The notes beneath the pieces were generated by a model that saw nothing but the letters and a program-made list of their open reading frames with translations, did not search any database and was not told the DNA's origin. A program made the translations under genes and the position numbers. Source: Dryas octopetala (Eukaryota > Streptophyta > Magnoliopsida > Rosales > Rosaceae). From it: DNA of 64,000 nucleotides. This document shows positions 11,465-23,934 of the stretch, one piece after another (position 1 is the stretch's first letter; each line of letters opens with the position of its first letter). The stretch is from the NCBI GenBank assembly GCA_963921425.1, contig OY992840.1, positions 7,876,501-7,940,500 of the forward strand, in the 5' to 3' direction.

Positions 11465-13870
11465 AATGTGGGTTTCTATTGTGAATTCCTTTCTCAATTT
11501 TTCTGGTTAGGAAAGGCTTACCCACTTGTCAAATTCTATCCTTGTACTGTATATGAGTGTATAGTGTATGTCTCTTCTCATAGTTCTTGTGGATGCAATT
11601 TGCATCAGAAAAGAGTGGTCCTAGAGAATGGTTCAGCATATGGGGAGCTTGTTTCACTATGAGTTCTGTCAGATTCATTTAAAGATAAATTTGAAACTTT
11701 ATAATTGTATACCGGTCTGAATTATAAATTCAGCCAAATTCAATTTGGATATGTTGAATTTAATTGAATTGATTATTTTAATTTGTTAGAGCTTTGGGTT
11801 ATATTAAAATTGGACATGTTCTTAGTAAGTTTACTCAATTCGCTCATTATTTCTTTTCGAACTCCAAAACTCAATTTCTTTGGCTGTAGTATTTCTTATC
11901 ATTGACGGAGTAGACCACGTGCGTTGGAACACACAGCAGACGGTACAAAATGTTTATTAACATTTAATAAAATTAGTGCATTGCATTATAACATTCAACA
12001 AGCATCACATAATTTAATAATTCAAGAGAATTGCTATATGGACTTGGGCCGGCATTTAGGGACTGACAAACGGAAAAAAAATTGTTTGCCGATCCAATTT
12101 GGTTCGATTATTTTTTGGCCTTTTCGGTTTCGATGGCCAGAAATGGGATGCAAAACCACCCACTCGAAATACCAAAATTTTGAACCGCATCGACAAAACA
12201 GACGACCAAATCCGAAAGTATCGGTAATCGATAGCCTTCAGTCCAGCATCTGGAGTTCTGTGGCATCCGACCAATGTCGGTTTGGTGGTCAGTAAAGGGG
12301 TTTTGGTTCCCTTAATATGGATTTCATTTGCTCATTACGCTCCCTTAATCTTCTAGAGATTATATGAGGAAATATTAATTATTTCATTGTTATAAGTCAT
12401 TCACAGTCCCTTATAATTAGATTCTCATACTACTATCTATCAAGTTTTGAGAAAAATTCACACTTGGGAGTTAAACTCTAAACCATAAGGGCAAAAACAA
12501 CAATTCTATATCTTTAACTAATCAACTCTAAATTCTAAGCCCTAAATTTATAAATTATACTAATCCTACAGTTATAAACTTCAATAACACCTAATAAACC
12601 ATATAAAATTAAGAAAAAAATAAAAAATTGAAATTTTATCTGTTTCCGGGTGGAAAAAAACTAATGATGAAATATTGAGGACTATGAAAGATGTTGACTC
12701 CTATTTATGGTTTTCAATAAATATTTATCATCTCAAATAACTATCGTGCAGATAACATGTTATTTTCATTGACTAAATTGACAAAATTAAGAATATATTG
12801 TTAAATTTTAAGCATTAAAAAACTATAAGGACAAAATTGATACCAGACTGAAAAGAAAAAAAAAAATTTGAAAATACAAAATCTTAATGAAACTTGGACT
12901 AAATTCCAACAATCCGAAAACATAATTTGATCTTTTTCTTTACTTTGTGAAAAAATTTCTTGCATGAAGTTATGACTTGTGAGCACAAACAGCAAGTCAA
13001 CGAGCGCAGTGGAAACTGCCTCACACCATGGGCTTCGCAGCCACCCACGTGTCAGCACATGTTTGGTTCCAGCTTGTCGGCATATAGTAATGAAAGTGGA
13101 GATCGGAGAATCTTGCACTATTGATGAGAAATTATTTTGTATAACCGATATATTGACATGTGGTATAATTAGTCTATGTGTTATAATATAAGTGAATATT
13201 ATTAATATTATATCCTACTAATATAAATATATCGTCCAATAATATTCTTACACGTTGAATTAATTATATCACGTGTTGATATATCGATTATATTTTATAA
13301 TTTTTTCTGGATGCAATGATGCATTGCTCTTTCTTCTTATTCTTTTATTTTTTTTTTTTCAACATGGAGGTTGCAATTTGGAGATTGCTATGCTATGATA
13401 GCAAGCTATCACTTAAGACAGTTTTTTTTTTCTAAATAAAAAATCTTTGTTGTTTTAACTTTTAATTAAGTAATTTCACAAAGAGCATATTTTGTAATCA
13501 AAATTTTTAAGAAAAAGGTAAATCGAGATTTGAAAAAAGATTTAAAATTAATTGGCAACTACATCTACAACGATAAATGCAGACGCATGCTATTTTATTT
13601 AAATTATTATAGAATAAATCAAATTTTCGTTATTTTAAATAATTTTAAGAGCTCTAAATAGTAATAAATCTCGAAATAATTTATTTTGAACCATTGACTA
13701 AAATAAGCGAATGCATTAAACGAGTCACGCTGGCACTTTCCTTATTTACAAAGTTGCCATTACCCGCCACTCCCTATTATTAACTACTTTCATCTTCAAT
13801 CATTTCATTCTCTCTCTCAATCACACTGACACACTCTCTCTTTGGCTGAAACTCTCTATCTCCAAATTCA
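11465..13870. other. Intergenic region between VPS13 and EndoU genes
   Basis: The VPS13 3' UTR starts here. The rest is AT-rich with no recognised gene. A stretch at about 12030-12300 is more GC-rich and lacks a convincing coding frame; it may be a decayed transposon end. A small foldback at 13120-13303 is listed separately. The last 70 bp before 13871 are CT-rich, like a plant 5' leader. Confidence 0.6.
13120..13303. mobile_element. Small AT-rich foldback MITE
   Basis: The left arm (ACCGATATATTGACATGTGG, TATAATTAGT) and the right arm (inverse of TATCACGTGTTGATATATCG) pair imperfectly around an AT-rich loop. It lies about 570 bp upstream of the EndoU gene start. Confidence 0.5.
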
Positions 13871-16800
13871 ATGGAAGGTCTGGTCAAGGGTCTGATCGAC
13901 GTTGTGCTCGGTCGCGACGAGAACAAGGACGAAGATTCGGGCACACGGGACCGAGACGAACGGTCTAGATCCACTTGGTCGCAGGTTAACGCCATTTGTA
14001 CTTTCAAAAGCCTTTTGGACTCTTGATCTTTTTTATTGTTCATCTGATTGAACTCTTGATCATAAAGAGTTGAGGTTTGGTGCTGATAGGTGCTAAAATG
14101 CGCAGGTGGTGTCTGGGGAGCAGGATAAGGATGAGGAGGATGACAGTAATCGCTCATATGGGCACAAGCAAAGTCAGTGGAATAGGCAGGTCTGCATTGA
14201 ATTGGATGAACCGAGAATTTTGGGTTTTGGAGTTTTAGGTTTTGTTTACTGTGAAATTGATGTGAAAATTGCATGCGTGAACTTGCAGGAACAGAGTCAT
14301 TTGGGGCGTGAAGAGTGGGACAATGTGGGTTCAGAAACTTCAAGGCGAACCCACAAGGTGGGACTGGTTTTTTTTTTTTTTTTTTTTTATTTGACTTGAT
14401 TGTATTGATCTTAGATATGTTATTTGGATTTGTGATAGATAGATGGGATTTGTTGAGGATCATTGTTTTAAATCTGAAGACCCCATTTTCCAAAAGTCAT
14501 CTGCAGGTTTTTGCGGATAATATCCAAAATTATCTTAAAAATTGAGGCTCTGCGGTAAATGGTCCATGCACAGAAGATGCATATGATGGAGTTGGGGGTG
14601 TGGGTGGGGGTGGGGGTGGGAAGAGTGAGTAGTGGAGGAGTGTGAATTGCTTTTGAGAGTGAAAATATTGGAAGTTGAACAAGAAAGTATAATAATGTAC
14701 AATGGCCAGACGGTCATTGATTCTTCAATCTAGTAAAATTTGTTTAAAAATGATTGGGGTTTGTTGTACATTTCGGATTTGTACAACACGAAGTGTTTCT
14801 TTTAAGGATAATTCTATATGCAATCCTCAATCTATACCCCTTCTCCGTCCCCGGAAGTTAGCCATGGCCAGGTGGACACTGCCAGCACAGTCAGCACCAG
14901 TGATAATCCATTGTTTCAAAAAGAATTTATCATTTTGATCATTGTACTTAAGTGGTCTTTTGTTTTTGTTTGTTTCTATCATTGCATATTCTCACTGATA
15001 TCTCAAATGCAGGCTACACATGAGGGATATGAAAAGAATGAAGATGGTCGGCCACTTGGTTATAACCAAAACTACTCGAGCAGAAAGGTTGATCTTATTT
15101 AATCATCTGATTAATTATAATTTGGTGGAATCCATTTCAAACTATTGTGGTTTTAATTTAATTATTCATATTGAAGGACGAAGAGGAAATTAATGATGGT
15201 TGGGAGACTGTCGGCAAGAAGCCACAGAGGAAACCACACAAGGTTCAGTTCTTTGAGTTTATTAAAAATCAAAAAGGCACATAAAGATCTTAGTTCCACT
15301 CCTATAATTTGTGGAAATTTTTTTTGGAAACTGTCAAAATATTTGGTCTTAACTTCTGATGTTGGGTTATAGTTTCTTTTATCAATAGATTGGGTTCTTG
15401 GCTTAGTCTATTGTTTGTCTATATAAATTGGACTTGTAGCCTTGAAGCAGCTTTATATAATTTTTATGTTTCCAGATTGTGTTTATTCTATAGATAATCC
15501 TTGTAATTAGTCATTTCCTATGAATTTGGGTCAGAGAAGGATGTAGAGCGTTAACTAACTTGCACTTTTGTTGATTTCAAGTTATTAGGCATGAGACTTG
15601 AATTATGCTTGCTCTAGAAATGTCTCTGCTTCCACTATATTTGTTTGTTACCTTGTTGACTGTGCAATATCATAAATTCTGATCTATTTTATTTCCCAGA
15701 GGTCTTGTTTTATTAATTTTAATTAAGGAGAAATGAATTTGTAACGTTAAACTATGTAATGTACTCTAAATAAAAAATCAACAGGTTCATATGGACAGCT
15801 GGAATGGATATAAACGACCTTCCAGTGAGCAAGAATACGCTGATGAGGTTGAAGTAGGTGCTAACATAGAACCTTCAGAAGAAGAGCTTGCTGATCTGTC
15901 ACAAGCTTGCAATAAATTATGGGAACTTGACTTAAACCGATTACTGCCTGGAAAGGACTATGAAATTGACTGTGGTGGAGGGAAGAAGGTCTTCCAAAAG
16001 GTGGATTTGGCAGAAGGAAGCTTATTTTCCTGGCTTAGTGAAGATGTATTCAGGAGGCCTACATTTTCTCGTTTCTGTTCTCTTTTAGATAATTACAACC
16101 CAAATGAGGGGAGCAAAGAAGTTGTCACATCTGAGGAGAGGCAAGAGCAAGCTGCATTCATAGAAGAAATCAGCAGAACTGCTCCCATTAAATATCTTCA
16201 CAAGTATCTTTCATGCAAGGGCATTGTATCTGAGAATTATCAAGATTTTAAAAGAACATTGACCACTCTCTGGTTTGATCTTTATGGCCGTGGTGGAACA
16301 TCTGCTTCCTCCTCTGCTTTTGAACATGTTTTTGTTGGAGAAATTAAGCAACGTGGTGAAGAAGAGGTTTCTGGCTTCCACAATTGGCTTCAGGTTGTGT
16401 TTTACGACTTATGTTTTGCCTATATTACTTATATCTATCGTATCTTCTTTCGTCAAAATAAATCTGATGTTGGTTGGGAGAATAGTTGATGACTTATGCA
16501 TCTGGATTTCTTGGCTATGGCTTTTTCTTTGTTCTCTTTTATTCTCTTTAATGGTTTAGTTGAGTAGAATTGGACAGTATGTTAAATACTGTGTACACAT
16601 ATCCTAATTCATGGCATTTATTCACTGTTGTAAGGATTAAACAACATTTAATGTGCTAGGATTTGATGCCAACATGACTTTGAGAAAAAAAAAAAAAAAA
16701 AAGAAGAAAAAAGAAGAGCTGGTTGAAAATGCACCCTAAATATTACGTATTGGCACTTTATGGAATTTCTATGCTGACTCTGTCCCTGCGCTGTATGATG

Positions 16801-17999
16801 TGTATTTTCCACTTTATATGAACAAGATTATATCATAATTATGCTGAGTTCGTCAATTAAAATTTCCCCCTTTTTTTTGTGGCTTTGGTAATATTGTCTT
16901 CTTCTATTTTGTTTTTTTTTTTTTTTCTTTATGAAGTTGTATTATCTTCTCAGTGAATGCTAAGTATCTTATTTCACTTTCTTTCCAGTTTTACCTTGAA
17001 GAAGCAAAAGGAACTGTTGACTATCAAGGTTATATTTTCCCCCGTCGACGTGGGCAAACTGTAAGTGATTCTATCCTAAGTTATGTTCATATGAATGCGT
17101 ACAAGTTGGTGCAAATGGGAGGACTTGAAACAAGATATAACCCTTTTTGACTTGTTATGCATCACAGCTCATGGTTTTTAGTTTTAATATGATGTCTAAT
17201 GGATACAAATTAACCAGACATTCAAGAAACTATTTTATACCAGAAAGCTGAGAAAGCAGAAAAGTAAATTATATATAGTAATACAATGATTGCTCAGAGT
17301 TCCTTTTGTAGAAAAATGCAGCAATAATAACTCATGATTATCTGAATCTGAGGCTTGAGAATGTGTATTGATGGCCTGCAGGCCCTGCGCTTTTGTCTGT
17401 CCTAATGAGAGTAGCCAATTCTGCTTTCTTTCTATTTCCAGTGTTAACTAATATACTACATAATAAAAACACAGGTAAGTTAACATTAATCTTATAATAA
17501 TCATATCGAGACTCTTGTAGAAATTGAGTACTACAGAAGCAAATTCCAAGCTCTGCTACATACTGAATTTCTTTTTATGTTTAGTTTATGGTACTAGTTG
17601 TATGAAAGAATGGCTTCCTTCTTTTTGATGTCCCCATAGGCTTGTCAAGGGACTGATCGCCAAACATCATCTCGTCGCATTATATTTATCTTCACAATCT
17701 GCCTTGCTTGAATATGAGCCTTTGTCCTGCTCTGACTTGACAAATTTTATCTGATTAAATTGCAGCCAGACTCTGAAACCCAGTTGCTTACAATCCAGTT
17801 CGAATGGAATGGTGTTCTGAAAGCCGTATCAAGCACTTTAGTCGGAGTGAGCCCAGAATTTGAAGTTGCATTGTATACCCTGTGTTTCTACTTGGGTGGA
17901 GAGGACAACCATATTCAGCTGGGTCCATACCCAGTTAACATCAAATGTTATCGCTTTGGAAAAAGAATTGGGTCTGTATTTCCTATGGCAGAGTGTTGA
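13871..17999 (+). CDS. EndoU/XendoU-family endoribonuclease (poly(U)-specific type), 440 aa
   Basis: Eight exons join in phase: 13871-13984, 14106-14189, 14289-14357, 15013-15087, 15177-15242, 15785-16393, 16989-17060, 17766-17999 (stop TGA). The start follows a CT-rich leader and gives a short conserved opening (MEGLVKGLIDVVLGRD). Residues 1-145 are charged and look disordered. Residues about 160-440 are the EndoU domain: SQACNKLWELDLNRL, then EHVFVGE (Glu316, His317, Glu322), GFHNW (His335), and Lys382 in NGVLKAV before SPEFEVALYTLCF. These match the two His and one Lys catalytic set known from Xenopus XendoU. Family knowledge: these enzymes cut single-stranded RNA at uridines and leave 2',3'-cyclic phosphate. 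The plant role and localisation are not shown by sequence; no signal peptide is seen. Confidence 0.92.
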
Positions 18000-18659
18000 A
18001 TTCAGGTTGTAGAGCCAAACAACTTATTTTTATGACTCGGGTGAATGAGAATAATGAGTTTCGGAGTATGTGATAATAGCTATAATTGAAGTCACCATTA
18101 AGAATTTTACTTTAGAATGAAATCTGCAGACGTCTCTTGATAAATAGAAGTTGTTATATGTGCTCTTCTCATATTTCATTATTATCCAGCCTAAGTTGTG
18201 GATATAGACACTATGGATGCTGCAGACTTTGGTTTTCATTAACCAAATATAGATTCTAGTAGATTGTTAGCACACTTTTTTTCATTGTTTTCCCCAAATA
18301 GCCTTGATCCAATTTGGTTTAGTTTGCAATGAAAACCAGATTCCTAAATCCGTCATTTTCTTGGATGATTGGATGATGTTGTGGTGTTATGTGATGGGCT
18401 CTGACACGAAATGGGAAAAATATTCATATACATGTTAGTCTAGAGTTGCCACGCCAACAAACCACAAAAATAGAATTGACGGTTTAACGAATTTGGCCAT
18501 GATTGCAAGTCTGCAATCTAAAGTAAACTATAAAGATTTGTTATACGGACTAAGTGAAAAACAGACCAAAGTACAAACCACAAGGAGCAGAAGAGTAGTT
18601 TGGCCTAATTCCTATTATTTCATAGAGACTAGATGTGGTGCCACCAATGGCCGCATTAA
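18000..18659. other. 3' UTR and intergenic DNA after EndoU gene
   Basis: Non-coding AT-rich DNA. The first few hundred bases are probably the EndoU 3' UTR. I see no gene or clear element. Confidence 0.5.
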
Positions 18660-19055
18660 GTCATAACTATGGCTTCCATAGGTAGAGTAGGTGGGTAACC
18701 ACCTTGAGGAGGAGTTTGTTACTAATGAGATCGATTGATATATTTGTGAAGTACTTTTGTACCGTTTCCAACTCACCATCGAATGCATTTAGCAGCACCT
18801 ATCTTCTGCCTTGAGAACTATACCCAGCAGGGAATTTCAATTGCGCTGAACAACCCTCCAACCATGTTTTGCAAGCAGTGCTTGGTTCAATGCTTCAAAC
18901 TCTGAAAATCCCAGGCCCCCCTCATCCTTATAGCCTTATAGGTCTACTTAGTTTCTGCCATGAAAACTAGTGATCAGTACCCTTTTCTTATTGTTACTTC
19001 CCCCACAAGAAATTGGATAGGCTCAAGTTTAGAACCTTGTATAGACTCTTACATG
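18660..19055 (-). pseudogene. Degraded LINE (L1-type) ORF2 fragment, antisense
   Basis: Read on the minus strand, the segment gives broken pieces of the region after reverse transcriptase: a FLVGEV-like stretch where LINEs have FWWG, then GGLGF..FEALNQALLAKHGWRVVQ, then NSLLGIVLKAE. Stops and frame breaks interrupt it. The same region of the complete LINE here reads GGLGFRDLECFNRALIAKQG, so this is an old relative rather than a recent copy. Confidence 0.65.
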
Positions 19056-19125
19056 TATCTAATTAATCAGTAAATGATTTATTTATTAGGTCTCTTCCAA
19101 AACCCTATTTCATTCACCTATATGT

Positions 19126-19128
<3 letters not shown>

Positions 19129-19167
<39 letters not shown>
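19129..19167. repeat. (CT)n microsatellite
   Basis: A perfect TC dinucleotide run of about 39 bp, followed at about 19220-19250 by a TA-rich run next to the hAT-like element. Confidence 0.9.
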
Positions 19168-19171
<4 letters not shown>

Positions 19172-19263
19172 CGCCACCCAAAACCCTAGAAGATGTATTA
19201 TGTTTCGTTTGGTTCGTGAATATATCTACATATATATATATATATATATTATATGTTTGAATA

Positions 19264-20177
19264 CATGGACGGATCCAAGAATTAGAATTGGGGGGGGCTA
19301 AAAAAACTTTGATAGTATGAGGAAATTTCATTAATAAATATAAAAGATACACCTAGTTAAGGGGGGACATAGTCCTAAGTGCATTATAGACTTTTCGAAC
19401 ATTATCATGTTCATTAATAGGATATTTCTATATTGCTTGACGTAATCTTGGATCACGTTCAAGAGCGCGCATTAGTAGTAATCTCAATATTTGGATCCAA
19501 CTCGACTCTTTGAGTCTCAACCCCTTCACTTTAAGACTCATAATCACAAATTAGTATAAATGAAGTAAAGTCGTTTGTCTTATTAAAATAAGAAAGAATA
19601 CTTTTTCTTCTCTTCGAAATTTGTGGATGATCCGACATTATAAACTAGAACATATTGGTAATATATTATAAACATGATATGTAAGGATATTTTACAAAAC
19701 AAAATCAAACAATAGCAACCTATTTTTCTAACAATATGCAACCAAAATTTAATATTGAAATTTAGAGCTTACTTGATTTCCAAACTCGCAATTTCAATAA
19801 TTGAGATTGAGCTTAAAAGCAATCTCATATTCCCACATCAACAAATTATATGAGTTTTCCTTGAGTTCTTGAACAATTTGGATAACCAAATATTAATTCT
19901 TATTTAATTTTACAAACATTTAAGAGTAAATTACAAATATCATAACTATTCATAAAAATTGAATTCCTAAATCCTTAAATCTCTAAATGGCTAAGAGAAT
20001 AAAATATAAGAGGGAGCAATGAGGGATGGAGAGGCAGAGACAAATTTGGAAAACTTTTTTTTTTTTTTTTTTTTTTCATTGGGTGGGGCTAGGCCAAAAA
20101 TGTAGGTGTTTTTTTTTTTTTTTTTTAATATGGGGTGGGCTATAGCCCACCTAGCCCACAGTGTAGATCCGTCACTG
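19264..20177. mobile_element. Non-autonomous hAT-like DNA transposon, 914 bp, 8-bp target duplication
   Basis: The 8-bp word TTTGAATA lies directly outside both ends (19256-19263 and 20178-20185). The left end CATGGACGGATCCA and right end TAGATCCGTCACTG are inverted (CA..GACGGATC). An 8-bp duplication with CA...TG ends is the hAT signature. The interior has no transposase frame. It contains long T runs (about 20057-20077 and 20108-20126) and a GGGTGGGCTATAGCCCACC palindrome near the right end. Confidence 0.75.
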
Positions 20178-20724
20178 TTTGAATATATAACAAACATAAA
20201 CATATATCAAAGATATGTGTGCATGCAAGTGTGTGTTCTTAGCATGTATCTTTATAGGATAAACAAATATTTATATTTTAAACACATATAATTATATAAA
20301 TAGTATTAGTCTTCTTTTTGATATATATATATGTATTGAAACATATAGTAAATGTAAAATAAATTCAAAATTAAAATAGATTTGAAATATTTCAGAATTA
20401 TCGGATCAAAGTTCCTTTCAAAATTTTCAAATTTTTTCGGATCGAAATTTGGATATGTTTTGAATTTACAAAAGTATTTCAATCCAATACTTTTAGGAAT
20501 TTTTGGATTTTGGATTTAATTCGGGTGTTCCAAAAAAAGATTTTTGATCAAAATCGAATTTTCGAATCCATGTGTCAATATATAATAGCATCACACAAGT
20601 TGTTCTCTCTTCATGATGACTATAGTTGTAATCGGGGTGGGTAAAAATCTCGGCTCATACGTGGATGCCACTTGGATGCCATGTCATCTAGATTTCCAAT
20701 ATTAGGAGAAAAGATGATTTAAGG

Positions 20725-21010
20725 GGGTGTATTCAATCTAGAATTCAATGGAATTTAAAAGACTTTGATGGAATTTGAAAACCTAGGCGTATTCAGTATA
20801 GATTTTTAAATAGTCTATAAAAGCCAAGTTGTATTCAACTAAGACTTTTATGGAGTAGTGACATTCAATCAAGAAATTTTTAAGAACTCAATAAAAGTCA
20901 CATAATATTCAAAAAGTCTTTGACTTTTATGAATTTAACTAGATCATATTCAATTTAATTAAGACTTTTATGGACTCCATAAAATGGCATTCAATCAGGA
21001 TTTAACTAAA
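20725..21010. mobile_element. Probable partial PIF/Harbinger-like MITE
   Basis: It begins GGGGGTGTATTCAATC and repeats words such as ATTCAATGGAATTTAAAAGA, GACTTTTATGG and GCATTCAATCAGGATTTAA in both orientations. That start is typical of Harbinger-type MITEs in eudicots. The right end lacks the matching CCCCC terminus, so the copy looks truncated or diverged. Confidence 0.45.
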
Positions 21011-21980
21011 TGATGGAGTGTTATAGACTTTTAAGTATAAAGTATAAATACCAACCTCTAAAATTTCTCCAGCCTCATCCTCAGATATTTTTGTGGACTC
21101 TAAGATAGAGACGTGAAAATTATTTTCTCTTCAAAGCGGTCTTTTTCTCGTTTCTCATCCCCTTCACCTACCATGACATAACCCCTAAAAAACGAAAAAA
21201 GATGCAACTTTATGATTGGGGCTTGCTGCAGGGTACGTCTATCTTGTGCAAACTGCAAAATAGTATCCAAAATGAAGACAATTACAGCTGGTACGTACAT
21301 AGTACACGTTGCAGTGATAGTGTGAAAACAGAAACCCAATTGTGCCTTCCATCTCCTGCTTTTGTCCAAATAATATTACCTACACGGCTACACCACCTAA
21401 TTTCATTGAAAATTTAGGACTTTGGAGGATGTTTTATATTAATTTCTAGCTCCATGACAATGAAACTACATATTAATCAAATCGGGTTCCTGTATTACAT
21501 CGCCCGTAAGATAACTTGAAAGAATCAAATTAAATAGGGTTGATATGTGAGTGATCATATCCTTATCTCAACTCACATCTCGACTTTATTTTAGTTATTG
21601 AATGATGTACCTTAGGCTTAGTTTTTTGTGAGAAAAAACTGTTATGAAATAAAGTTAAAGTAAAGTAAAGCAGTTAAATGTTTGAATAGACATGATGTTG
21701 AAAATGTTTTTGATTTATTTATTTGGTAAAAAACATGTCTTTTACTTGTTTATAATTTTTGGTCTACAAATTTATATTAACATTAAAATTGCTAAAAATA
21801 AAATAATTAAATAACTATACATATTTTTTTTAGGTATATTATAATTTTAATGGTAAAAATAAAATAACATAATTAATAATCAATATAAAATTAAGGATAT
21901 ATTGGGCAATTAAAATTTTTAATTAATGGATCCAACAACTTTCACTCACTGCAGTTTAGAAAAGTAGGTGGATAGCTGGT
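21011..21980. other. Intergenic, no feature seen
   Basis: AT-rich DNA without a supported gene. A short frame at 21100-21369 on the minus strand has no recognisable family and no gene context. Confidence 0.5.
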
Positions 21981-22379
21981 TTTCAAAAGAGGGCTGCTAT
22001 TTGCACACCCTTTTTTTTCTTTTTGCACACCCTTTCTCTCTTTTTTTCTCCTACACACCCCACACACTTATCTCAAATTCAAAACCTCTCAACACACACC
22101 CAACCCATTACCAAAATACCCTCATTTCATTACACACCCTCCCTTCTTTCCCTCTCTTTTTTCTCTCATTCACACCCCCCTTCCCCTGTTTTTTTTTTTT
22201 TTCTTCTTCTTCTCCAGCCAGCCCCTCCACCCAACCCACCTAGCCCCTCAACCCCCTCACCTGACCCACCCCTCCCTCCTTCCCCCTCCGGCCTCCCCCC
22301 TCTACCCAACCCACCTAGCCCCTGCTCAGCCGCTGCACCAACCCCCCCCCCAGCCCCTGCACCACCAAAACAGCCACAT

Positions 22380-22382
<3 letters not shown>

Positions 22383-22450
<68 letters not shown>
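22383..22450. repeat. (CT)n microsatellite in left arm of the foldback element
   Basis: A CT run of about 68 bp. The mirrored place in the right arm has only a short GA run (about 22661-22680), so the arms differ most here. Confidence 0.9.
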
Positions 22451-22454
<4 letters not shown>

Positions 22455-22492
22455 CGCCCAAGCAAATAGCAAAAAAAAAAAGGTTGCAGGTG

Positions 22493-22613
22493 GTTCGGCA
22501 GACCAGTGCCGAACTCGTCGGTTTCGTTCGACAGGTAACCGCCGAACGAACCAGGTTTGTTCGGCAGTTACCTGTCGAACGAAACCGACGGGTTCGGCAC
22601 TGGTCTGCCGAAC
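22493..22613. repeat. Four 22-bp palindromes at exact 33-bp spacing (foldback centre)
   Basis: Units start at 22493, 22526, 22559 and 22592, each 22 bp with an 11-bp spacer. Each begins GTTCG and ends CGAAC; the first starts GTTCGGCAGACC and ends AGTGCCGAAC. Units 3 and 4 are near inverses of units 2 and 1, so the block is also one large hairpin tip. Because 33 is 11 codons, it reads as an 11-residue repeat in open frames (VRQTSAE, VRQVTAE, VRQLPVE). Confidence 0.9.
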
Positions 22614-23224
22614 CACCTGCAACCTTTTTTTTTTTTTTTGCTATTTTCTTGGGCGAGAGGAGAGAGAGAGAGAGAGAGAGAAGAAGAATGTGGCTGTTTT
22701 GGTGGTGCAGGGGCTGAGGGGGGTCGGTGGGTTGGCTGTTTTGGTGGTGCAGGGGCTGGGGGTGTCGGTGCAGGGGCTGAGGGGCTAGGTGGGTTGGGTG
22801 GAGGGGCTGGCTGGAGAAGAAGAAGAAAAAAAAAAAAACAGGGGAAGGAGGGTGTGAACGAGAGAAAAAATAGAGGGAAAGAAGGGAGGGGTGTATTGTC
22901 TTTTTTTTTTTTTTTTTTGGTTTTTTTTTTTTAATAGGGGTGTGCAAAAAGAAAAAAAAAAGGGTGTGCAAATAATAGCTCTCTTTCAAAATTGTAGTTA
23001 GTGACTTAGAATAGTGAGACTACAGTTTTTAGTTTTTTTATCAAACACCAAAACTATTGTAAGTGATCCACAATATCTTTTGGGAGTCCAACAACAATCT
23101 CAAACGATCCTTAATATTATTCAAACAAGTTAACTTTCTGTATTTTTTTTTTCCACTCATATATTACTTAAGTTCATTTCGTTAATTCATTCATTTGAGG
23201 GATAAAAATAGTAATCCACCTCTT

Positions 23225-23815
23225 CTCTTCCCCCAACATGATACACATGACTAAAACGGACGAAAAAAATAGATATAATGGATTTAAGTGACACACGTGT
23301 GAAAGTTCGTGAACTATAAAATTCAAAAAAATATGTTTGTGGACCGAAGTGATACTCGTAGTAGAATTCGAGAACCATTTCTATAATTCACTCTCTAATA
23401 AATCTATATCAATGAATTTGTTTTTCAATTTGCCGTTTGAAAAAGAAAAAAGAAAAAATTGGATTGTATCATGCACTACTACAAGAAAGTGGACCTTACA
23501 AAAATGTATCCCTCTTCATGCTTTTAAATACGTCCTCATGGAATAAATTTTAGCTAAAGTGGGACAACAAATTCATCTTATTGTTACCATTTGGCCGACT
23601 TGTCTTATAATTCATCTTATTGTTACCCTATACTTATCTTTTCTTCTTTCATTTGGTTCTGAATTTTCAATCAATTCGCGCTCATACCTATACAAGTCCC
23701 TTTTCCACTTCTTTTTCTTTTTGCTTTGTGATTTCTCTTTGGTTTTTCTTTGAGTCTTTTCATGATCAATTGAGGAAGAGAGTGAGAAGGTTTCATAACC
23801 TCCACAAAAATATTA
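23225..23815. repeat. Dispersed repeat, copy A (partner at 33890-34425)
   Basis: It shares long blocks in the same order and direction with 33890-34425: CCCAACATGATACAC, AGTGACACACG, ACTATAAAATTCAAAAAA, CTTTTAAATACGTC, TTTGGCCGACTTGTCTTATA, CATTTGGTTCTGAATTTTCA, TTTTCATGATCAATTGAG and GGTTTCATAACCTCCACAAA. Copy A has about 100 bp of extra sequence (about 23400-23510) that includes an ACTACAAGAAA word. It has no coding frame of note. The type is unknown. Confidence 0.75.
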
Positions 23816-23934
23816 AAAGTGTTTTAATTAGAAACTTAAAATAAGAAAGAAATTTAAGTCAAATTTCAGTCTGCCCAAAAATTAAGTTCAAACTCAAACT
23901 GTCCACCGCGAATGAGACTTACCGAGTGCTCGGA

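Larger units (their letters stand above)
21989..22983. mobile_element. Near-perfect foldback element (995 bp) with 8-bp target duplication
   Basis: TTTCAAAA flanks both sides (21981-21988 and 22984-22991). The ends GAGGGCTGCTATTTGCAC and the inverse of the right end (GAGAGCTATTATTTGCAC) match. Inverted similarity continues along nearly the whole element: CACACCC words, a C-rich block (about 22213-22370, mirrored by a G-rich block at about 22680-22830), a CT run mirrored by GA, GCTATTTGCTTGGGCGAG-type words, and a palindrome array at the centre (22493-22613). The arms are about 480 nt each. No transposase frame is present; open frames here are simple repeat. The ends resemble MULE/foldback MITEs, but an 8-bp duplication also fits hAT, so I leave the class open. 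Confidence 0.8.

Noticed and set aside
11924-12295. 123-codon open frame on the plus strand
   Set aside because: Composition is not coding-like and no domain is recognisable; possibly a decayed transposon end.
21100-21369. 89-codon minus-strand frame
   Set aside because: No family features, no splice or promoter support.
22023-22469. Long Pro/Ser/Leu-rich open frame
   Set aside because: It is the C-rich arm and CT microsatellite of a foldback element; the mirrored arm gives an equally open but meaningless frame.
22315-22989. 224-codon open frame on the minus strand
   Set aside because: It reads through simple repeats and the palindrome array of the foldback element; no domain.
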